Origin: Bacteriovoracaceae bacterium | Lineage (GTDB): Bacteria > Bdellovibrionota > Bacteriovoracia > Bacteriovoracales > Bacteriovoracaceae | DNA length: 64,000 bases | Direction: 5' to 3' | Assembly (NCBI GenBank): GCA_947450475.1 | Contig: CANFVK010000001.1 | Coordinates: 620,001 to 684,000 of the forward strand | Shown here: positions 1-9,379 of the stretch, one piece after another | Position numbering within the stretch: position 1 is the first letter of the stretch | Layout: each line of letters starts with the position of its first letter | Made by a program: the position numbers and the translations under genes | Notes under the pieces: generated by a model | Database searches by the model: none | Told to the model about the DNA's origin: nothing | What the model saw: only the letters and a program-made list of their open reading frames with translations

Positions 1-1019
1 CGGAAAATCATTTGTACAATCAAGTCATCCCATATACCGATCGGTTGAATTATTGTTCAGCTCCAATGAACAATATTGGATGGTGCAAGGCGATTGAAGA
101 TATGATGGGGATTGAAATTCCTGATCGTGCCAAGGCCCTTCGTATGATTTTGGCTGAATTATCGCGTGTCATTGATCATTTGGTTTGCATTGGTGCCGGT
201 GCGGTAGACTTAGGCGCCCTTACCAGCTTTTGGTTTTGTTTTGAAGAAAGAGAGAGAGTCTATGAACTTTTTGAAAAACTATGTGGAGCTCGTCTCACAG
301 TGTCGCTAACCCGAATTGGCGGAATGGCCCAGGAGCTTCCAGTTGGATGGGTCACTGATTGCCTTGAAGTTGTGAAAAAAATTGAAAAGGGAATTGCTGA
401 AGTTGATAGATTATTAACTAAAAATAAAATTTATGTCGACAGAACACGAGTGTGTCCAATCACGGCTCAAAATGCTATCGCTTGGGGATACACAGGACCT
501 TGCCTTCGTGCTACTGGAGTTAACTACGATATAAGAAAAGCTAACCCGTATTACTTTTACAAAGATGTCGATTTTGAAATTCCTGTCGGGCAAAACGGAG
601 ATAACTATGATCGTTATTTAGTTCGTATGGAAGAGATGAGGCAATCACTTCGTATTGTTAATCAAGTTCTAAACAACTTACCAAGTGGGCCTTATCAATC
701 ACTTGATAAGAGAGTTTGTATTCCGCCCAAAAAAGAAGTTTACACTAATATTGAAGGATTAATGAATCACTTCATGCTTGTCATGAAAGGTGTGCGACCT
801 CCAGTTGGGGAAATTTATTCTGCTACTGAGGCGGCCAATGGAGAACTGGGATTCTACGTTATTTCTGATGGAGGACCAAATCCATATAGGGTGAAAGTTC
901 GTCCGCCGTGCTTTGCGATTTATCAATCCTTTAGTGAAGTCGTGCAAAATAAAATGATTTCTGATGCCATTGCCGAGCTTGGGGCAATGAATATAATTGC
1001 GGGAGAGTTAGACCGATGA
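1..1019 (+). CDS. nuoD: NADH-quinone oxidoreductase subunit D (5' end outside window)
   Basis: The frame is open from the first codon at position 3, so the gene starts upstream; a TTG at 12 is internal. The visible 339 or so residues match the 49-kDa (NuoD) subunit of complex I: PYTDRLNY and SPMNN-like SAPMNNIGW near the start, AELSRVIDHL, the GVNYDIRKANPY segment, and the C-terminal NIIAGELDR ending. NuoD lies in the peripheral arm and helps form the quinone site. About 60-80 N-terminal residues are missing compared with the usual 400 or so. It overlaps nuoE by 4 bases (ATGA), showing translational coupling in a nuo operon. Confidence 0.96.
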   Translation, partial: ENHLYNQVIPYTDRLNYCSAPMNNIGWCKAIEDMMGIEIPDRAKALRMILAELSRVIDHLVCIGAGAVDLGALTSFWFCFEERERVYELFEKLCGARLTVSLTRIGGMAQELPVGWVTDCLEVVKKIEKGIAEVDRLLTKNKIYVDRTRVCPITAQNAIAWGYTGPCLRATGVNYDIRKANPYYFYKDVDFEIPVGQNGDNYDRYLVRMEEMRQSLRIVNQVLNNLPSGPYQSLDKRVCIPPKKEVYTNIEGLMNHFMLVMKGVRPPVGEIYSATEAANGELGFYVISDGGPNPYRVKVRPPCFAIYQSFSEVVQNKMISDAIAELGAMNIIAGELDR

Positions 1020-1501
1020 GCAAATTAGAAAAAATTGAATTTACTGCAGAAAATTTAGCTCGTTATAAAGAGTATCTAACTCGTTATGACGATATTGAAT
1101 CTGCACTTTTGCCAACCTTGCATCTTGCACAGGAGCAATTCGGTTGGCTGCCAGATCATATCGTGAAGTATCTTGCAGAGTTAATGGGAATTCCTGAAAT
1201 TCATATTAAGGAAGTCATCTCTTTTTACGACATGCTTTATGATACTCCAGTCGGCAGAAATATTGTTCATGTTTGCACCAATATAACTTGTTCAATGTTT
1301 GGTGGAAGAGAAATCTATCAAGGATTGTTAAAGCATTATGAAACAGATTTTTTAACTCCAACTCGAGACGGAAGAATTTCGATTCAAAAAATGGAATGTC
1401 TTGGTGCCTGTGAGATTGCACCTTGCATGCGATTGAATAATGACTTTCTTGGAAATGTAGACTTGCAAACTGCTATTCATAAAATTGATGAACTCCCATA
1501 A
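1016..1501 (+). CDS. nuoE: NADH-quinone oxidoreductase subunit E
   Basis: A 161-residue 24-kDa-type subunit with a thioredoxin-like [2Fe-2S] domain. The four cluster cysteines are visible as CTNITC (around residues 87-92) and CLGACEIAPC (around 128-137). The N-terminal helical part carries the usual HLAQEQFGWLPDH segment. It acts with NuoF in the NADH dehydrogenase module, holding the off-path N1a cluster. The start ATG overlaps the nuoD stop and length is normal for the family. Confidence 0.96.
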   Translation: MSKLEKIEFTAENLARYKEYLTRYDDIESALLPTLHLAQEQFGWLPDHIVKYLAELMGIPEIHIKEVISFYDMLYDTPVGRNIVHVCTNITCSMFGGREIYQGLLKHYETDFLTPTRDGRISIQKMECLGACEIAPCMRLNNDFLGNVDLQTAIHKIDELP

Positions 1502-1512
1502 AGGATTATGCG

Positions 1513-2790
1513 ATGAAAGACTCTGCCAATTATAAAGATTACGCTCTACTTAGTTATCACCATATTCCTGGTGTACACAATCTAGAAATTTTTGAGCGAG
1601 CAGGTGGTTATGAAACCATGAAAGCTTGCTTTGACAAGGACCCCGAGGCTATCAAGGAAGAGGTTAAGCAATCTGGTCTGCGCGGTCGCGGTGGTGCTGG
1701 GTTTTCAACAGGGGTGAAGTGGGGATTTTTTACAAAAGATAGAAGTGCCATAAAATACCTTTTATGTAATGCAGACGAATCTGAGCCGGGAACATTCAAA
1801 GATAGATATTTGGTTGAAAAAAATCCACATATTTTGATAGAAGGAATGATTATTTCCGCATGGGCGCTTGGAACTCAAAAAGGTTACATCTATATTCGTG
1901 GTGAATTTTATCATCAAGCAATGATTTTAGAAAAGGCAATTAAAGAAGCTTATGCAAATGGATACTTAGGGAAAAATATTTTAGGAAAAGGTTTCGATTT
2001 TGATCTTTATGTTCATCGTGGAGCAGGTGCATATATTTGTGGTGAAGAGACGGGGATGATTTCTTCGCTTGAAGGAAAAAAAGGTCAACCAAAGCTAAAG
2101 CCACCATTTCCGGCGATTAAGGGTTATCGTGGACTACCTACGATGGTTAATAATGTTGAGTCCCTTGCAGCTATACCATGGATTATGAAATTTGGAGCTA
2201 ATGCTTACAAGCAGTGGGGAACCGAAAAATCTCCAGGCACTAAATTATTTTCAATCTCTGGTGATGTCAACAAGCCTGGAGTTATTGAAGTTCCTCTCTC
2301 CACAACTCTTAAAGAAATTATAGAAGTGCATTGTGGTGGTGTTAGAAATGGCAATAAGTTAAAAGCGGTTATTCCTGGCGGTTCTTCGGCCCCAATCTTT
2401 AACGCTGAGGATTCGCTCATTGTAAAAATGGATTATGAGGATGTCGCCGCTAAAGGCTCAATGCTTGGCTCAGGGGCTATCATCGTCTTAGATGAAACTC
2501 GAAATATGGGAGAAGTACTTAAATGGACATTGGAGTTTTATCATCACGAATCCTGTGGGCAATGTACTCCGTGTCGAGAAGGAACTGGTTGGATGGAGAA
2601 AATTTTGAAGAGAAAAGAAATTGGAGTCGCAAAAAAATCAGATATCGAACTTTTAGATAAAACAGCAGCATCGATGAGAGGACAAACTATTTGCGCTCTT
2701 GCTGATGCCGCAGCAATGCCAACTCAAGGAATGATCAAGGTCTTCAGAAATGAGTTGGAGCAATATGTAACGACAGTAGCTAAAAAATAA
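1513..2790 (+). CDS. nuoF: NADH-quinone oxidoreductase subunit F
   Basis: A 425-residue 51-kDa subunit that oxidises NADH through FMN. The glycine-rich GLRGRGGAGFSTGVKW motif for NADH lies around residues 55-70, the FMN-site GAGAYICGEET around 172-182, and the N3 [4Fe-4S] motif ESCGQCTPCREGTGW around 346-360, with a later Cys in GQTICALADAAAMP. Length and motif order are those of a complete, functional NuoF. The ATG lies 11 bases after the nuoE stop. Confidence 0.97.
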   Translation: MKDSANYKDYALLSYHHIPGVHNLEIFERAGGYETMKACFDKDPEAIKEEVKQSGLRGRGGAGFSTGVKWGFFTKDRSAIKYLLCNADESEPGTFKDRYLVEKNPHILIEGMIISAWALGTQKGYIYIRGEFYHQAMILEKAIKEAYANGYLGKNILGKGFDFDLYVHRGAGAYICGEETGMISSLEGKKGQPKLKPPFPAIKGYRGLPTMVNNVESLAAIPWIMKFGANAYKQWGTEKSPGTKLFSISGDVNKPGVIEVPLSTTLKEIIEVHCGGVRNGNKLKAVIPGGSSAPIFNAEDSLIVKMDYEDVAAKGSMLGSGAIIVLDETRNMGEVLKWTLEFYHHESCGQCTPCREGTGWMEKILKRKEIGVAKKSDIELLDKTAASMRGQTICALADAAAMPTQGMIKVFRNELEQYVTTVAKK

Positions 2791-2818
2791 ATAATCACTT
2801 TCATTTGAGAATAATAAA

Positions 2819-4252
2819 ATGACTGAAAAAGTAAAATTTAAATGGAACGGAAAAGAAATCGAAGCAGACAAAGGGAGCAACTTGCTTAAAGCTGCTCTTG
2901 ATAATGGAATTGAAGTTGCCCATTATTGCTATCATGCAGGGCTCTCGGTCGCTGGAGTTTGCAGAATGTGCATGGTGGAACAAGATGGAGTTCCTCGTCC
3001 ATTTCCAGCATGTAATGCTAGTTGCGGTGAGGGGATAGTCGTTAGAAATGATACTCCTAAAATTAAAAGTTCGATCGAAGCTACATTATCCTTTCACTTG
3101 TTAAATCACCCACTAGATTGCCCTGTTTGTGATCAAGCTGGAGAGTGTGGGCTTCAAGACTATTACATGAAACACGGTCAATATGATTCTCAAATGGTCG
3201 ACAAAAAAGTTCACAAGGATAAGGTTCAAGATATTGGTCGAAATGTTATGTTAGATGCAGAGAGATGTATTTTATGCTCTCGCTGTACTCGCTTCACGGA
3301 AGAGGTAACTAAAACTCATGAGCTAGGCATTTTGAATCGTGGTGATCATGCAGAAATTACAGTTAATGAAAAATTAAAAAATAATTATGCTCAAAATTTA
3401 GTTGATATATGTCCAGTAGGTGCTTTAACAAGCAAGGATTTCCGATTTAAACAAAGAGTTTGGTTTCTCGAAGAGGTTCAAACAACATGTATTGGTTGTG
3501 AAACTGGTTGCTCAGTAAAAGTGTCTGAGAATAAGAACGGAGCTTTTAGAGTTAAGCCTTCTTATGATCACGAAGTTAATGGGCATTGGATGTGTGATGA
3601 TGGTCGAAATATCTACAAGCACGTATCTGGAGCCTTAAGATTATTTGGAGCTCAAGAAAATCTTAATGGACTCTTTGTGCCAGTTGATGAATTTAAAACT
3701 CATCAGTTAGCAAAAGGCAAAACTCTTAAATTTATCCTTTCGACTGGATTAACCAACCAAGAATACGAAAAGTTTTTTGAAAAAATAAAAGGTAAGTCAG
3801 CTCAAGTCGCTTTATATGTTTTGCCAAATCAGGGTGAAGATTTTGATGGTCTATTAACTAGGGGGGATAAAAATCCCAATTTAAGAGGTGCAAGAAAGGC
3901 TTTTGAAGATGCAGGGTATGATTCCTCCCAAAATGCTTTAGACAAACTTTTATCATCTGTTTCAAGTAACGATGCCATTTTTGTTGTTGTTCCTGAAATT
4001 ATTTACAATGAAGATCACTTCAATACGCTTATTTCTAAAGTTGAAAAGGCTGGGCTGAAAATAGCACTCACTCATGGTGAGACGCTATCAACATTAAGAG
4101 CATTTGATTTTCTTCTGCCAATACCAACTTTTGTTGAGAAAAATGGTGATATTATAAATTTTCAAAATAAAAAACGCGCCCTTCGTTCGGGCATATCCTA
4201 CGGAGAAACCTCTAAAGATGTTTCTTATTATGCAGGTTGGGTGAATCTATGA
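2819..4252 (+). CDS. nuoG: NADH-quinone oxidoreductase subunit G, short form
   Basis: The N-terminal half is a normal NuoG electron-transfer region: a [2Fe-2S] ferredoxin domain with HYCYHAGLSVAGVCRMC, the His-Cys motif HPLDCPVCDQAGECGLQDYY, the CILCSRCTRFTEEV motif and the CIGCETGCSV motif that opens the molybdopterin-oxidoreductase-like domain. The protein is only 477 residues, while NuoG is commonly 700-900, so the C-terminal domain is reduced to about 230 residues. The end still has the family-like FVEKNGDIINFQNKKRAL segment, which suggests internal shortening rather than a frameshift. It overlaps nuoI by 4 bases. Confidence 0.92.
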   Translation: MTEKVKFKWNGKEIEADKGSNLLKAALDNGIEVAHYCYHAGLSVAGVCRMCMVEQDGVPRPFPACNASCGEGIVVRNDTPKIKSSIEATLSFHLLNHPLDCPVCDQAGECGLQDYYMKHGQYDSQMVDKKVHKDKVQDIGRNVMLDAERCILCSRCTRFTEEVTKTHELGILNRGDHAEITVNEKLKNNYAQNLVDICPVGALTSKDFRFKQRVWFLEEVQTTCIGCETGCSVKVSENKNGAFRVKPSYDHEVNGHWMCDDGRNIYKHVSGALRLFGAQENLNGLFVPVDEFKTHQLAKGKTLKFILSTGLTNQEYEKFFEKIKGKSAQVALYVLPNQGEDFDGLLTRGDKNPNLRGARKAFEDAGYDSSQNALDKLLSSVSSNDAIFVVVPEIIYNEDHFNTLISKVEKAGLKIALTHGETLSTLRAFDFLLPIPTFVEKNGDIINFQNKKRALRSGISYGETSKDVSYYAGWVNL

Positions 4253-4773
4253 TTTTAAAATCAGATCTCTATCGCGAACATGGGTTTTTAAAAGGATTAT
4301 ATCTTGGTTTAAAGTTAACCATGATTACAATGCTAAAAAATATTTTCAAACAAGAGAGGATGACTTTAAATTATCCTGAAGAAAAATATTTCTACTCAGA
4401 TCGGTTTAAGGGAAAGCACGTTTTAACTGTTAAAGAAGATGGTACTCTTCGATGTACATCTTGCATGCTTTGTTCTACTTACTGTCCGGCCCAATGTATT
4501 CATATTGTTGCTGCTGATGATTCTGATAAAGAAGTTGAAAAAGCGCCCGTGTCATTTGAAATTGAGATGCTTCGTTGTGTTTTTTGCGGATTCTGTGAAG
4601 AAGCTTGTCCGGTAGATGCGATCCGATTAACAAATGAATATGAGATGTCCGGTCATGCTGAGCAGGAATGGGTTGCAGATCATTATGAACTAGCTTTTAG
4701 AAAATCTTTAAATAATGGTAAGGGAATTGTATCGACGGTAGATGATAAAGATCGACTTAAGCTTCGTCTTTAA
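4249..4773 (+). CDS. nuoI: NADH-quinone oxidoreductase subunit I
   Basis: A 174-residue ferredoxin-like subunit with two [4Fe-4S] motifs, CTSCMLCSTYCPAQC and CVFCGFCEEACPVDA, that carry electrons towards the quinone site. I chose the ATG at 4249, which overlaps the nuoG stop as ATGA; an in-frame TTG at 4237 would lie inside nuoG. The N-terminal amphipathic region (GLYLGLKLTMITMLKNIF) is typical. nuoH normally precedes nuoI and nuoJ-N follow, but none is here: the run ends with a convergent gene. Confidence 0.95.
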   Translation: MILKSDLYREHGFLKGLYLGLKLTMITMLKNIFKQERMTLNYPEEKYFYSDRFKGKHVLTVKEDGTLRCTSCMLCSTYCPAQCIHIVAADDSDKEVEKAPVSFEIEMLRCVFCGFCEEACPVDAIRLTNEYEMSGHAEQEWVADHYELAFRKSLNNGKGIVSTVDDKDRLKLRL

Positions 4774-4780
4774 CTAGGTT

Positions 4781-4823
4781 CCAGCAGACTTTAAGCGTGC
4801 AATGCGTTCTAATCGTCTGCTGG
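4781..4823. terminator. inverted repeat between nuoI and aat
   Basis: A perfect 9-bp inverted repeat, CCAGCAGAC (4781-4789) and GTCTGCTGG (4815-4823), with a 25-base loop. It lies 8 bases after the nuoI stop and runs into the 3' end of the convergent aat gene. There is no clear T-tract on either strand, so a factor-assisted or bidirectional transcript end is only an inference. Confidence 0.4.
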
Positions 4824-5456
4824 AGAAAGTGCCTGTGAAAGCATTTTTAAATAATCATCACGCTCGATTTCGCTTCCCCCTAATGATTTTATAACTGGGG
4901 TGACCATTTGGGTATCAAGCCAGTGAATTCCATTTTTATTTAACATGTACATTAATGAAACAAGTGCCACTTTAGATGCATTTTCTTCAAAATGAAACAT
5001 GGACTCACCGGAATAAAATTGATTAATGCAAACGCCATATACACCACCAACTAATTTTCCATTTAGATAACATTCTGAAGAGTAGGCAAAACCTTGCTTG
5101 TATAGATCTATATAGGCTTGGATAATTTCAGCAGTAATCCAAGTTCCAGGCTGATTTGATCGTTTAACTTGAGCACAGTTTAATATGACATTTTCAAAGT
5201 CATGATTAAATTTTATCTCAAAAGGATTTTTTTTAAGGAACTTTCGAAAACTTTTTGGCAAATGTAAATCTTCAAATCTTAAAATGCCTCTTGGATTTGG
5301 AGAAAACCATGCAAGTGGAAATTCTTCAGAAATTGGCCACGGAAAAATTCCTTGTGAGTAGGCGAGTATAAGAGAATCTATTTCAAGATCACCACCAATG
5401 GCCAAGAGCCCATGCTCATCTGCCGTATCCACTTCAGGAAATTCTAAAATCGCCAT
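4809..5456 (-). CDS. aat: leucyl/phenylalanyl-tRNA--protein transferase
   Basis: A 215-residue protein of the Aat family, which adds Leu or Phe from charged tRNA to N-terminal Lys or Arg and so marks proteins for ClpS/ClpAP. The diagnostic segments are seen: GLLAIGGDLEIDSLILAYSQ, GIFPWPISEEFPLAWFSPNPRG, SFRKFLKK, TWITAEIIQAY, and GGVYGVCINQFYSGESMF. Length is slightly under the usual 230 or so. The start abuts the ureohydrolase stop with no gap, so it is the last gene of a minus-strand operon. Confidence 0.95.
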   Translation of the reverse strand: MAILEFPEVDTADEHGLLAIGGDLEIDSLILAYSQGIFPWPISEEFPLAWFSPNPRGILRFEDLHLPKSFRKFLKKNPFEIKFNHDFENVILNCAQVKRSNQPGTWITAEIIQAYIDLYKQGFAYSSECYLNGKLVGGVYGVCINQFYSGESMFHFEENASKVALVSLMYMLNKNGIHWLDTQMVTPVIKSLGGSEIERDDYLKMLSQALSPADD

Positions 5457-6584
5457 TTAGCGCTCTACTCCCATGGCTTGAATGAGAAAAGTTGAAAGAG
5501 TGCTTGCAACTAAGAGTGTTGTTTCTGGCTCAATTTGACTTATGGCGGACGATTTAACCATGGGAGCGATTTCGACCATATCCGCCCCAGTGATTTTGAA
5601 ATGTTCAAATAGTTCATGCATGATTACCATTGGTTCATGTGGTGAAAGACCATGTGGCTCCGGAGTTCCAGTTGCACCAGCATAATTTTGATCAAGACAA
5701 TCTATGTCAAATGTAATGTAAAGTTCTTCGACTTCCAATTCTTTTAATTGCAAAGTGATTGACTTAGCAATCGTTAAGGCACCTTTTTCGAGTACTTCTT
5801 TGGCCCATATTTGAGTATGACCAAATTTTTTTTCCCAAAAATTTTTATCTTTACCGGAAGCTCGTATTCCAATTTGAATTAAGTGCTTGGGACTTTCCAA
5901 AAAGGGCATTATTTGGGAGGTCCATGTTCCAAAACATAAATCAATCCCAAGTCTTTCCTCCAAAAGATCGGTATGAGCATCAAAATGAATAACTGCAACT
6001 TTTTTATTTTGCTGCTTTTTTGCCTCAAGATAAGCCCTGATCATGGGATAACTTACGGAGTGGTCGCCACCAATCATAAAGATAGTTTTTTCTGGATAGA
6101 GACTATGGATGCCTGTTGCAAAATCATAGGCGATAGAAAGAGGGGAGACTGGTAGTTTAATTTTGTCATCTTTGTATAAGGATGTACGACATTTCTTTAT
6201 TGTTTCATCATTTAAATATTTATCGTGAAGTAAATGAGGAATTACACGAACGTCTCCAACGTCAAATACCGGAAGCTTTTCTCCAGAGCTTAATAAGGTT
6301 TCTCTTAAAAAAAGTGGTCCCCAGTTTGCGCCACGTTGAATGCCACCACCTGTATCTGAGGGGATTCCAAAAATAAAACATTTTGAAGCTGGTATGCTTT
6401 TAGCTAAACTTTCTTCCCATTTTTCTTGGACTTTGTTTTGAGAAACGATATCGCTTCCAAAAATTTTTCTTTGAAGTAATAATCTTTTGTCAGAGGCAGT
6501 GTGGATTGTGAAAACTCCCTCGCCTGGAGGCGTTAGGTAGAGTCTTATCTTTGCAAATAATTCGTTTTCAGAAATAAATTCCAT
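5457..6584 (-). CDS. ureohydrolase (agmatinase/arginase family)
   Basis: A 375-residue member of the binuclear-manganese arginase/agmatinase fold. The metal ligands are visible: GGDHS (His175), DAHTD (Asp202, His204, Asp206) and DIDCLD (Asp293, Asp295). The family hydrolyses guanidino compounds to urea or amidino compounds to ammonia or formamide; the sequence alone does not tell agmatinase from arginase, guanidinobutyrase or formimidoylglutamase. About 65 N-terminal residues precede the normal core start at FIFGIPSD, making it longer than a typical 300-residue agmatinase. An AAGGA site precedes the ATG. Confidence 0.88.
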   Translation of the reverse strand: MEFISENELFAKIRLYLTPPGEGVFTIHTASDKRLLLQRKIFGSDIVSQNKVQEKWEESLAKSIPASKCFIFGIPSDTGGGIQRGANWGPLFLRETLLSSGEKLPVFDVGDVRVIPHLLHDKYLNDETIKKCRTSLYKDDKIKLPVSPLSIAYDFATGIHSLYPEKTIFMIGGDHSVSYPMIRAYLEAKKQQNKKVAVIHFDAHTDLLEERLGIDLCFGTWTSQIMPFLESPKHLIQIGIRASGKDKNFWEKKFGHTQIWAKEVLEKGALTIAKSITLQLKELEVEELYITFDIDCLDQNYAGATGTPEPHGLSPHEPMVIMHELFEHFKITGADMVEIAPMVKSSAISQIEPETTLLVASTLSTFLIQAMGVER

Positions 6585-6597
6585 AATATTAGATCCT

Positions 6598-7548
6598 TTA
6601 TATTAAAAAATTATTACGCAGTTTGTTTTGTAATATTATATGCGAATAGTTTTTTTTAAATTCTTCAATTTCCATTTTAATGAAATCTTCAATGGTATTA
6701 AATTCAAATTGAATTGTTTCCTCGTTTAGCTGAGAGTATACACCTGCTATGTGTGAGGTTGTTTTAATGTTTTTCAATTTGTTAAATTCTGCAAAGTCTA
6801 TTGGCTCTTTTTCAAAAACATCTAGCACTGCATGGGCATTTGGTTGTTGAGTCAATATTTCTAAGAGATCAATGGTATTTATCAGAGCGCCTCTTGCGGC
6901 ATTGATGAGCAAAAAATCTTCGCTTAATTTCATCATTTTTTCCATGTTAATAATGTGCTTGCTTGATGGGTTTAGGCTGCAGACGGGTATAACAACATCA
7001 ATATCTTTTAAGGTTAATTGATTTAGGTTTTTAAATGGATCGTAAATATTTAAAGAAGCGACTAATGGTGAAAGGCATTGTTGTAAAATTGAGCCGATAT
7101 GTCCTTGTCCCAATACAAGCACATTTAACTCGTTTAACAGTTTTCGCGGCCATTTGCGATCCTTATTCCAAGTATGTTGTTCTGGAATAGATCCGTAATG
7201 AGAAAAAAGTGCACTTAAAATATAATTAGTAACCGCATGTGCTCGCAAAGAATTTCCTAAAACAATTGGAAATTGCGATGATTCAACAAAGGTAGTTGAA
7301 AAATTATCATATCCAGAATTAGGGTGAATGATTAGTTTGCAGCTTTTTATTTGGTTAGAACTTAGAAGAGACAGGTCGCTGTGAGTATTTGTAATTAGAA
7401 TGTCTGCATCTTCATTTGAATTATCTAACATCACTACATGTGCGATGCTTTCTAGTTTCAATTTTTCAGCTTTTGAAAAATTAGATTCAAAATATGGTGA
7501 AGAGTTGATTCTTTTTACAGTATACTTATATGGAATCTCTTTCTTCAT
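6598..7548 (-). CDS. D-isomer-specific 2-hydroxyacid dehydrogenase family protein
   Basis: A 316-residue NAD-dependent dehydrogenase of the phosphoglycerate dehydrogenase superfamily. The Rossmann motif VLGQGHIGSILQQ lies around residues 147-159, followed by an acidic residue (IYDPF), the NAARGALI catalytic-Arg region, AVLDVFEKEP with the acidic partner, and the catalytic His in TTSHIAGVYSQ. The substrate cannot be told. Its ATG lies 23 bases inside the upstream papain-fold gene and there is no good RBS, so translation probably depends on coupling. It is in the same operon as the ureohydrolase. Confidence 0.85.
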   Translation of the reverse strand: MKKEIPYKYTVKRINSSPYFESNFSKAEKLKLESIAHVVMLDNSNEDADILITNTHSDLSLLSSNQIKSCKLIIHPNSGYDNFSTTFVESSQFPIVLGNSLRAHAVTNYILSALFSHYGSIPEQHTWNKDRKWPRKLLNELNVLVLGQGHIGSILQQCLSPLVASLNIYDPFKNLNQLTLKDIDVVIPVCSLNPSSKHIINMEKMMKLSEDFLLINAARGALINTIDLLEILTQQPNAHAVLDVFEKEPIDFAEFNKLKNIKTTSHIAGVYSQLNEETIQFEFNTIEDFIKMEIEEFKKNYSHIILQNKLRNNFLI

Positions 7549-9256
7549 AGATATATTCTTTGTAACTTGTTTTGCAGTATCTAGTGTTTGAGTTGTCAGA
7601 ACTATTTTCTGAGCTTAATGATGCTCCGTTGCTGGATACATTATAGCATTTCGTTTCTTTTTTCCAATAACTATTGGTTGCATCTGCTTGAGTAACTATT
7701 GGATCTCCATTGCTAGTTCTAAGCTCATAATCGAGTTCCTCTGCAATAAAGTCTAGGCCAGCAGTTTCAATTTTATCATCATCTTTTGAAACCATAAAAT
7801 CTATTACTTTATAGCGAGTTTCTTTCTGAAAAAGAATTTCAGCAATGTCGTCTGGTGTAATGGTTGGTCTACCAAAGCGATATTGGGTTGGCCAATGTGT
7901 ATTGCCGTAGACAATATAGACAAGTTCAGAGCATACGATTTTATCTAGCGTCGAAATATCAAAATTAAAGTCGTACTCTTTACCAATTTGATCCATTCCT
8001 CTGGCAACCTGATCAATGACCAGGTTTTGATTGTCAAATTCATCAATTTTTCGAATGATACTCATTTCATCGACATTTAAAAAGTCTTCCAAGCGATTAA
8101 GAGTAACTCCGGAGCGTACAGCTTCGAGGACAACTTTACCTGCTTCTATTTGTTCGTGGTAAGCAATTATATCTGGGTGATTCCACATTCCTATAGAAAT
8201 AAGTTCTTCTTTGGTGCCTAGGTAGACGGCGACATGACCAAAGTGTCCAGGAATAAATTTATCTGTTAAAACAAAAGGACTTTTTTCAATTAAAATATCC
8301 ATTGGACGCAATTGTTTTTTTACTCGATCAGTTGCGTAAGCGTTTTTAAAAAGATGCCCTTTTCTCCAATGAACGGAGCCTGCGATATTACCGAAAATTT
8401 GACTGAACCAACCAGCGATTTTATTGACAGTCGTTATTACTGAATCAAGAAAATAAAAATGATTCATTGAAAAATGAGTTCTGCCTTGGGCAATGAGTTT
8501 AGATGTTGGATTTGTATAAATTGCATCAATCAATATGACGCTTTTTGGGTCAAATTCTAAAGATGATTTCAATTCATCTTTTATTGAACGAACAAGATTT
8601 ATTTGCTGAGAGAATTTTAAACTTTCTCCAATGTCGACACTGTATTCGCAAATTTTAATCAAATCATTTAGGGTTTTATCGATACCTTCAGGATTAGAGA
8701 TTTTTTCAAGTAAGGCATTCTTTACAATTCGTCGGAAGTTTCCATCTTTTTCGTAGAGAATATGGTGCATATTTTCTAGATGATCAAGTACTAATAAATG
8801 TCCTGTTAACCAGATTAAGTGAGCTTTTATCATCGGGATATTTCTAATATCGCTGGCGAAAGTTTTAGACATTCTTATTCTTCCAACGTCATAGACTTTG
8901 GCAAAATCAAGAATTTTTTTATTTATCTTGTAATAGATTGTAATGGTTCTTCTTAGAAAAAATAGTTCAGTTCCAGACAAGGTGTCTTGATTTTGAATTT
9001 TGTTTAGCAGATTTTGGGTAAAATCTAAATCAAATTTCTTAAACTCCTCAAAGAGAATAATTAGCTTTTTAAAGCTCTCCATGTTTTGGTCAATATCTTC
9101 CATGGGATTTAAGAATTTCAGCTTTATTTTATCAATTTCTTTCGACGTTTTCTCAATAGGGTTCAGGCTTGCGCCCAGATCGATGACATTATCTTCGGCC
9201 TGAGCAACATGGGTCAGAAACAAAAGTATTAAAATTAAAATGTTTAAAATTTTCAA
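7526..9256 (-). CDS. secreted permuted papain-fold (YiiX/NlpC-P60 type) protein
   Basis: I place the start at a TTG at 9256, with GGAGAG about 6 bases upstream; this gives 576 residues beginning with a clean signal peptide (LKILNILILILLFLTHVAQA). Around residue 335 the segment FGHVAVYLG matches the His part, and near 442 VCSELVYIVYG the Cys part, of permuted NlpC/P60 enzymes such as YiiX/YebB. The 300 residues before it are mostly helical and match nothing I know. Members of this superfamily cleave peptides or amide/ester bonds; the substrate here is unknown. A longer in-frame extension to 9310 lacks a signal-peptide-compatible start. Confidence 0.72.
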   Translation of the reverse strand: MKILNILILILLFLTHVAQAEDNVIDLGASLNPIEKTSKEIDKIKLKFLNPMEDIDQNMESFKKLIILFEEFKKFDLDFTQNLLNKIQNQDTLSGTELFFLRRTITIYYKINKKILDFAKVYDVGRIRMSKTFASDIRNIPMIKAHLIWLTGHLLVLDHLENMHHILYEKDGNFRRIVKNALLEKISNPEGIDKTLNDLIKICEYSVDIGESLKFSQQINLVRSIKDELKSSLEFDPKSVILIDAIYTNPTSKLIAQGRTHFSMNHFYFLDSVITTVNKIAGWFSQIFGNIAGSVHWRKGHLFKNAYATDRVKKQLRPMDILIEKSPFVLTDKFIPGHFGHVAVYLGTKEELISIGMWNHPDIIAYHEQIEAGKVVLEAVRSGVTLNRLEDFLNVDEMSIIRKIDEFDNQNLVIDQVARGMDQIGKEYDFNFDISTLDKIVCSELVYIVYGNTHWPTQYRFGRPTITPDDIAEILFQKETRYKVIDFMVSKDDDKIETAGLDFIAEELDYELRTSNGDPIVTQADATNSYWKKETKCYNVSSNGASLSSENSSDNSNTRYCKTSYKEYIYEERDSI

Positions 9257-9379
9257 TTCTCTCTCCAGACTAATTAGGGTAAATTCTACTCTAGACTTGA
9301 TCTGACACAATGAGTCCTGTAAAAACTACACAGGTAGTAAATATTAGGAATTATTGATTGTTTAACCGGGAAAAGGCAT

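Noticed and set aside
759-947. Minus-strand frame inside nuoD and similar frames opposite other large genes
   Set aside because: Shadow of a conserved coding sequence; no RBS or family features.
9257-9310. Upstream start of the papain-fold protein
   Set aside because: The extra 18 residues are polar and precede a clean signal peptide; TTG 9256 has a good RBS.
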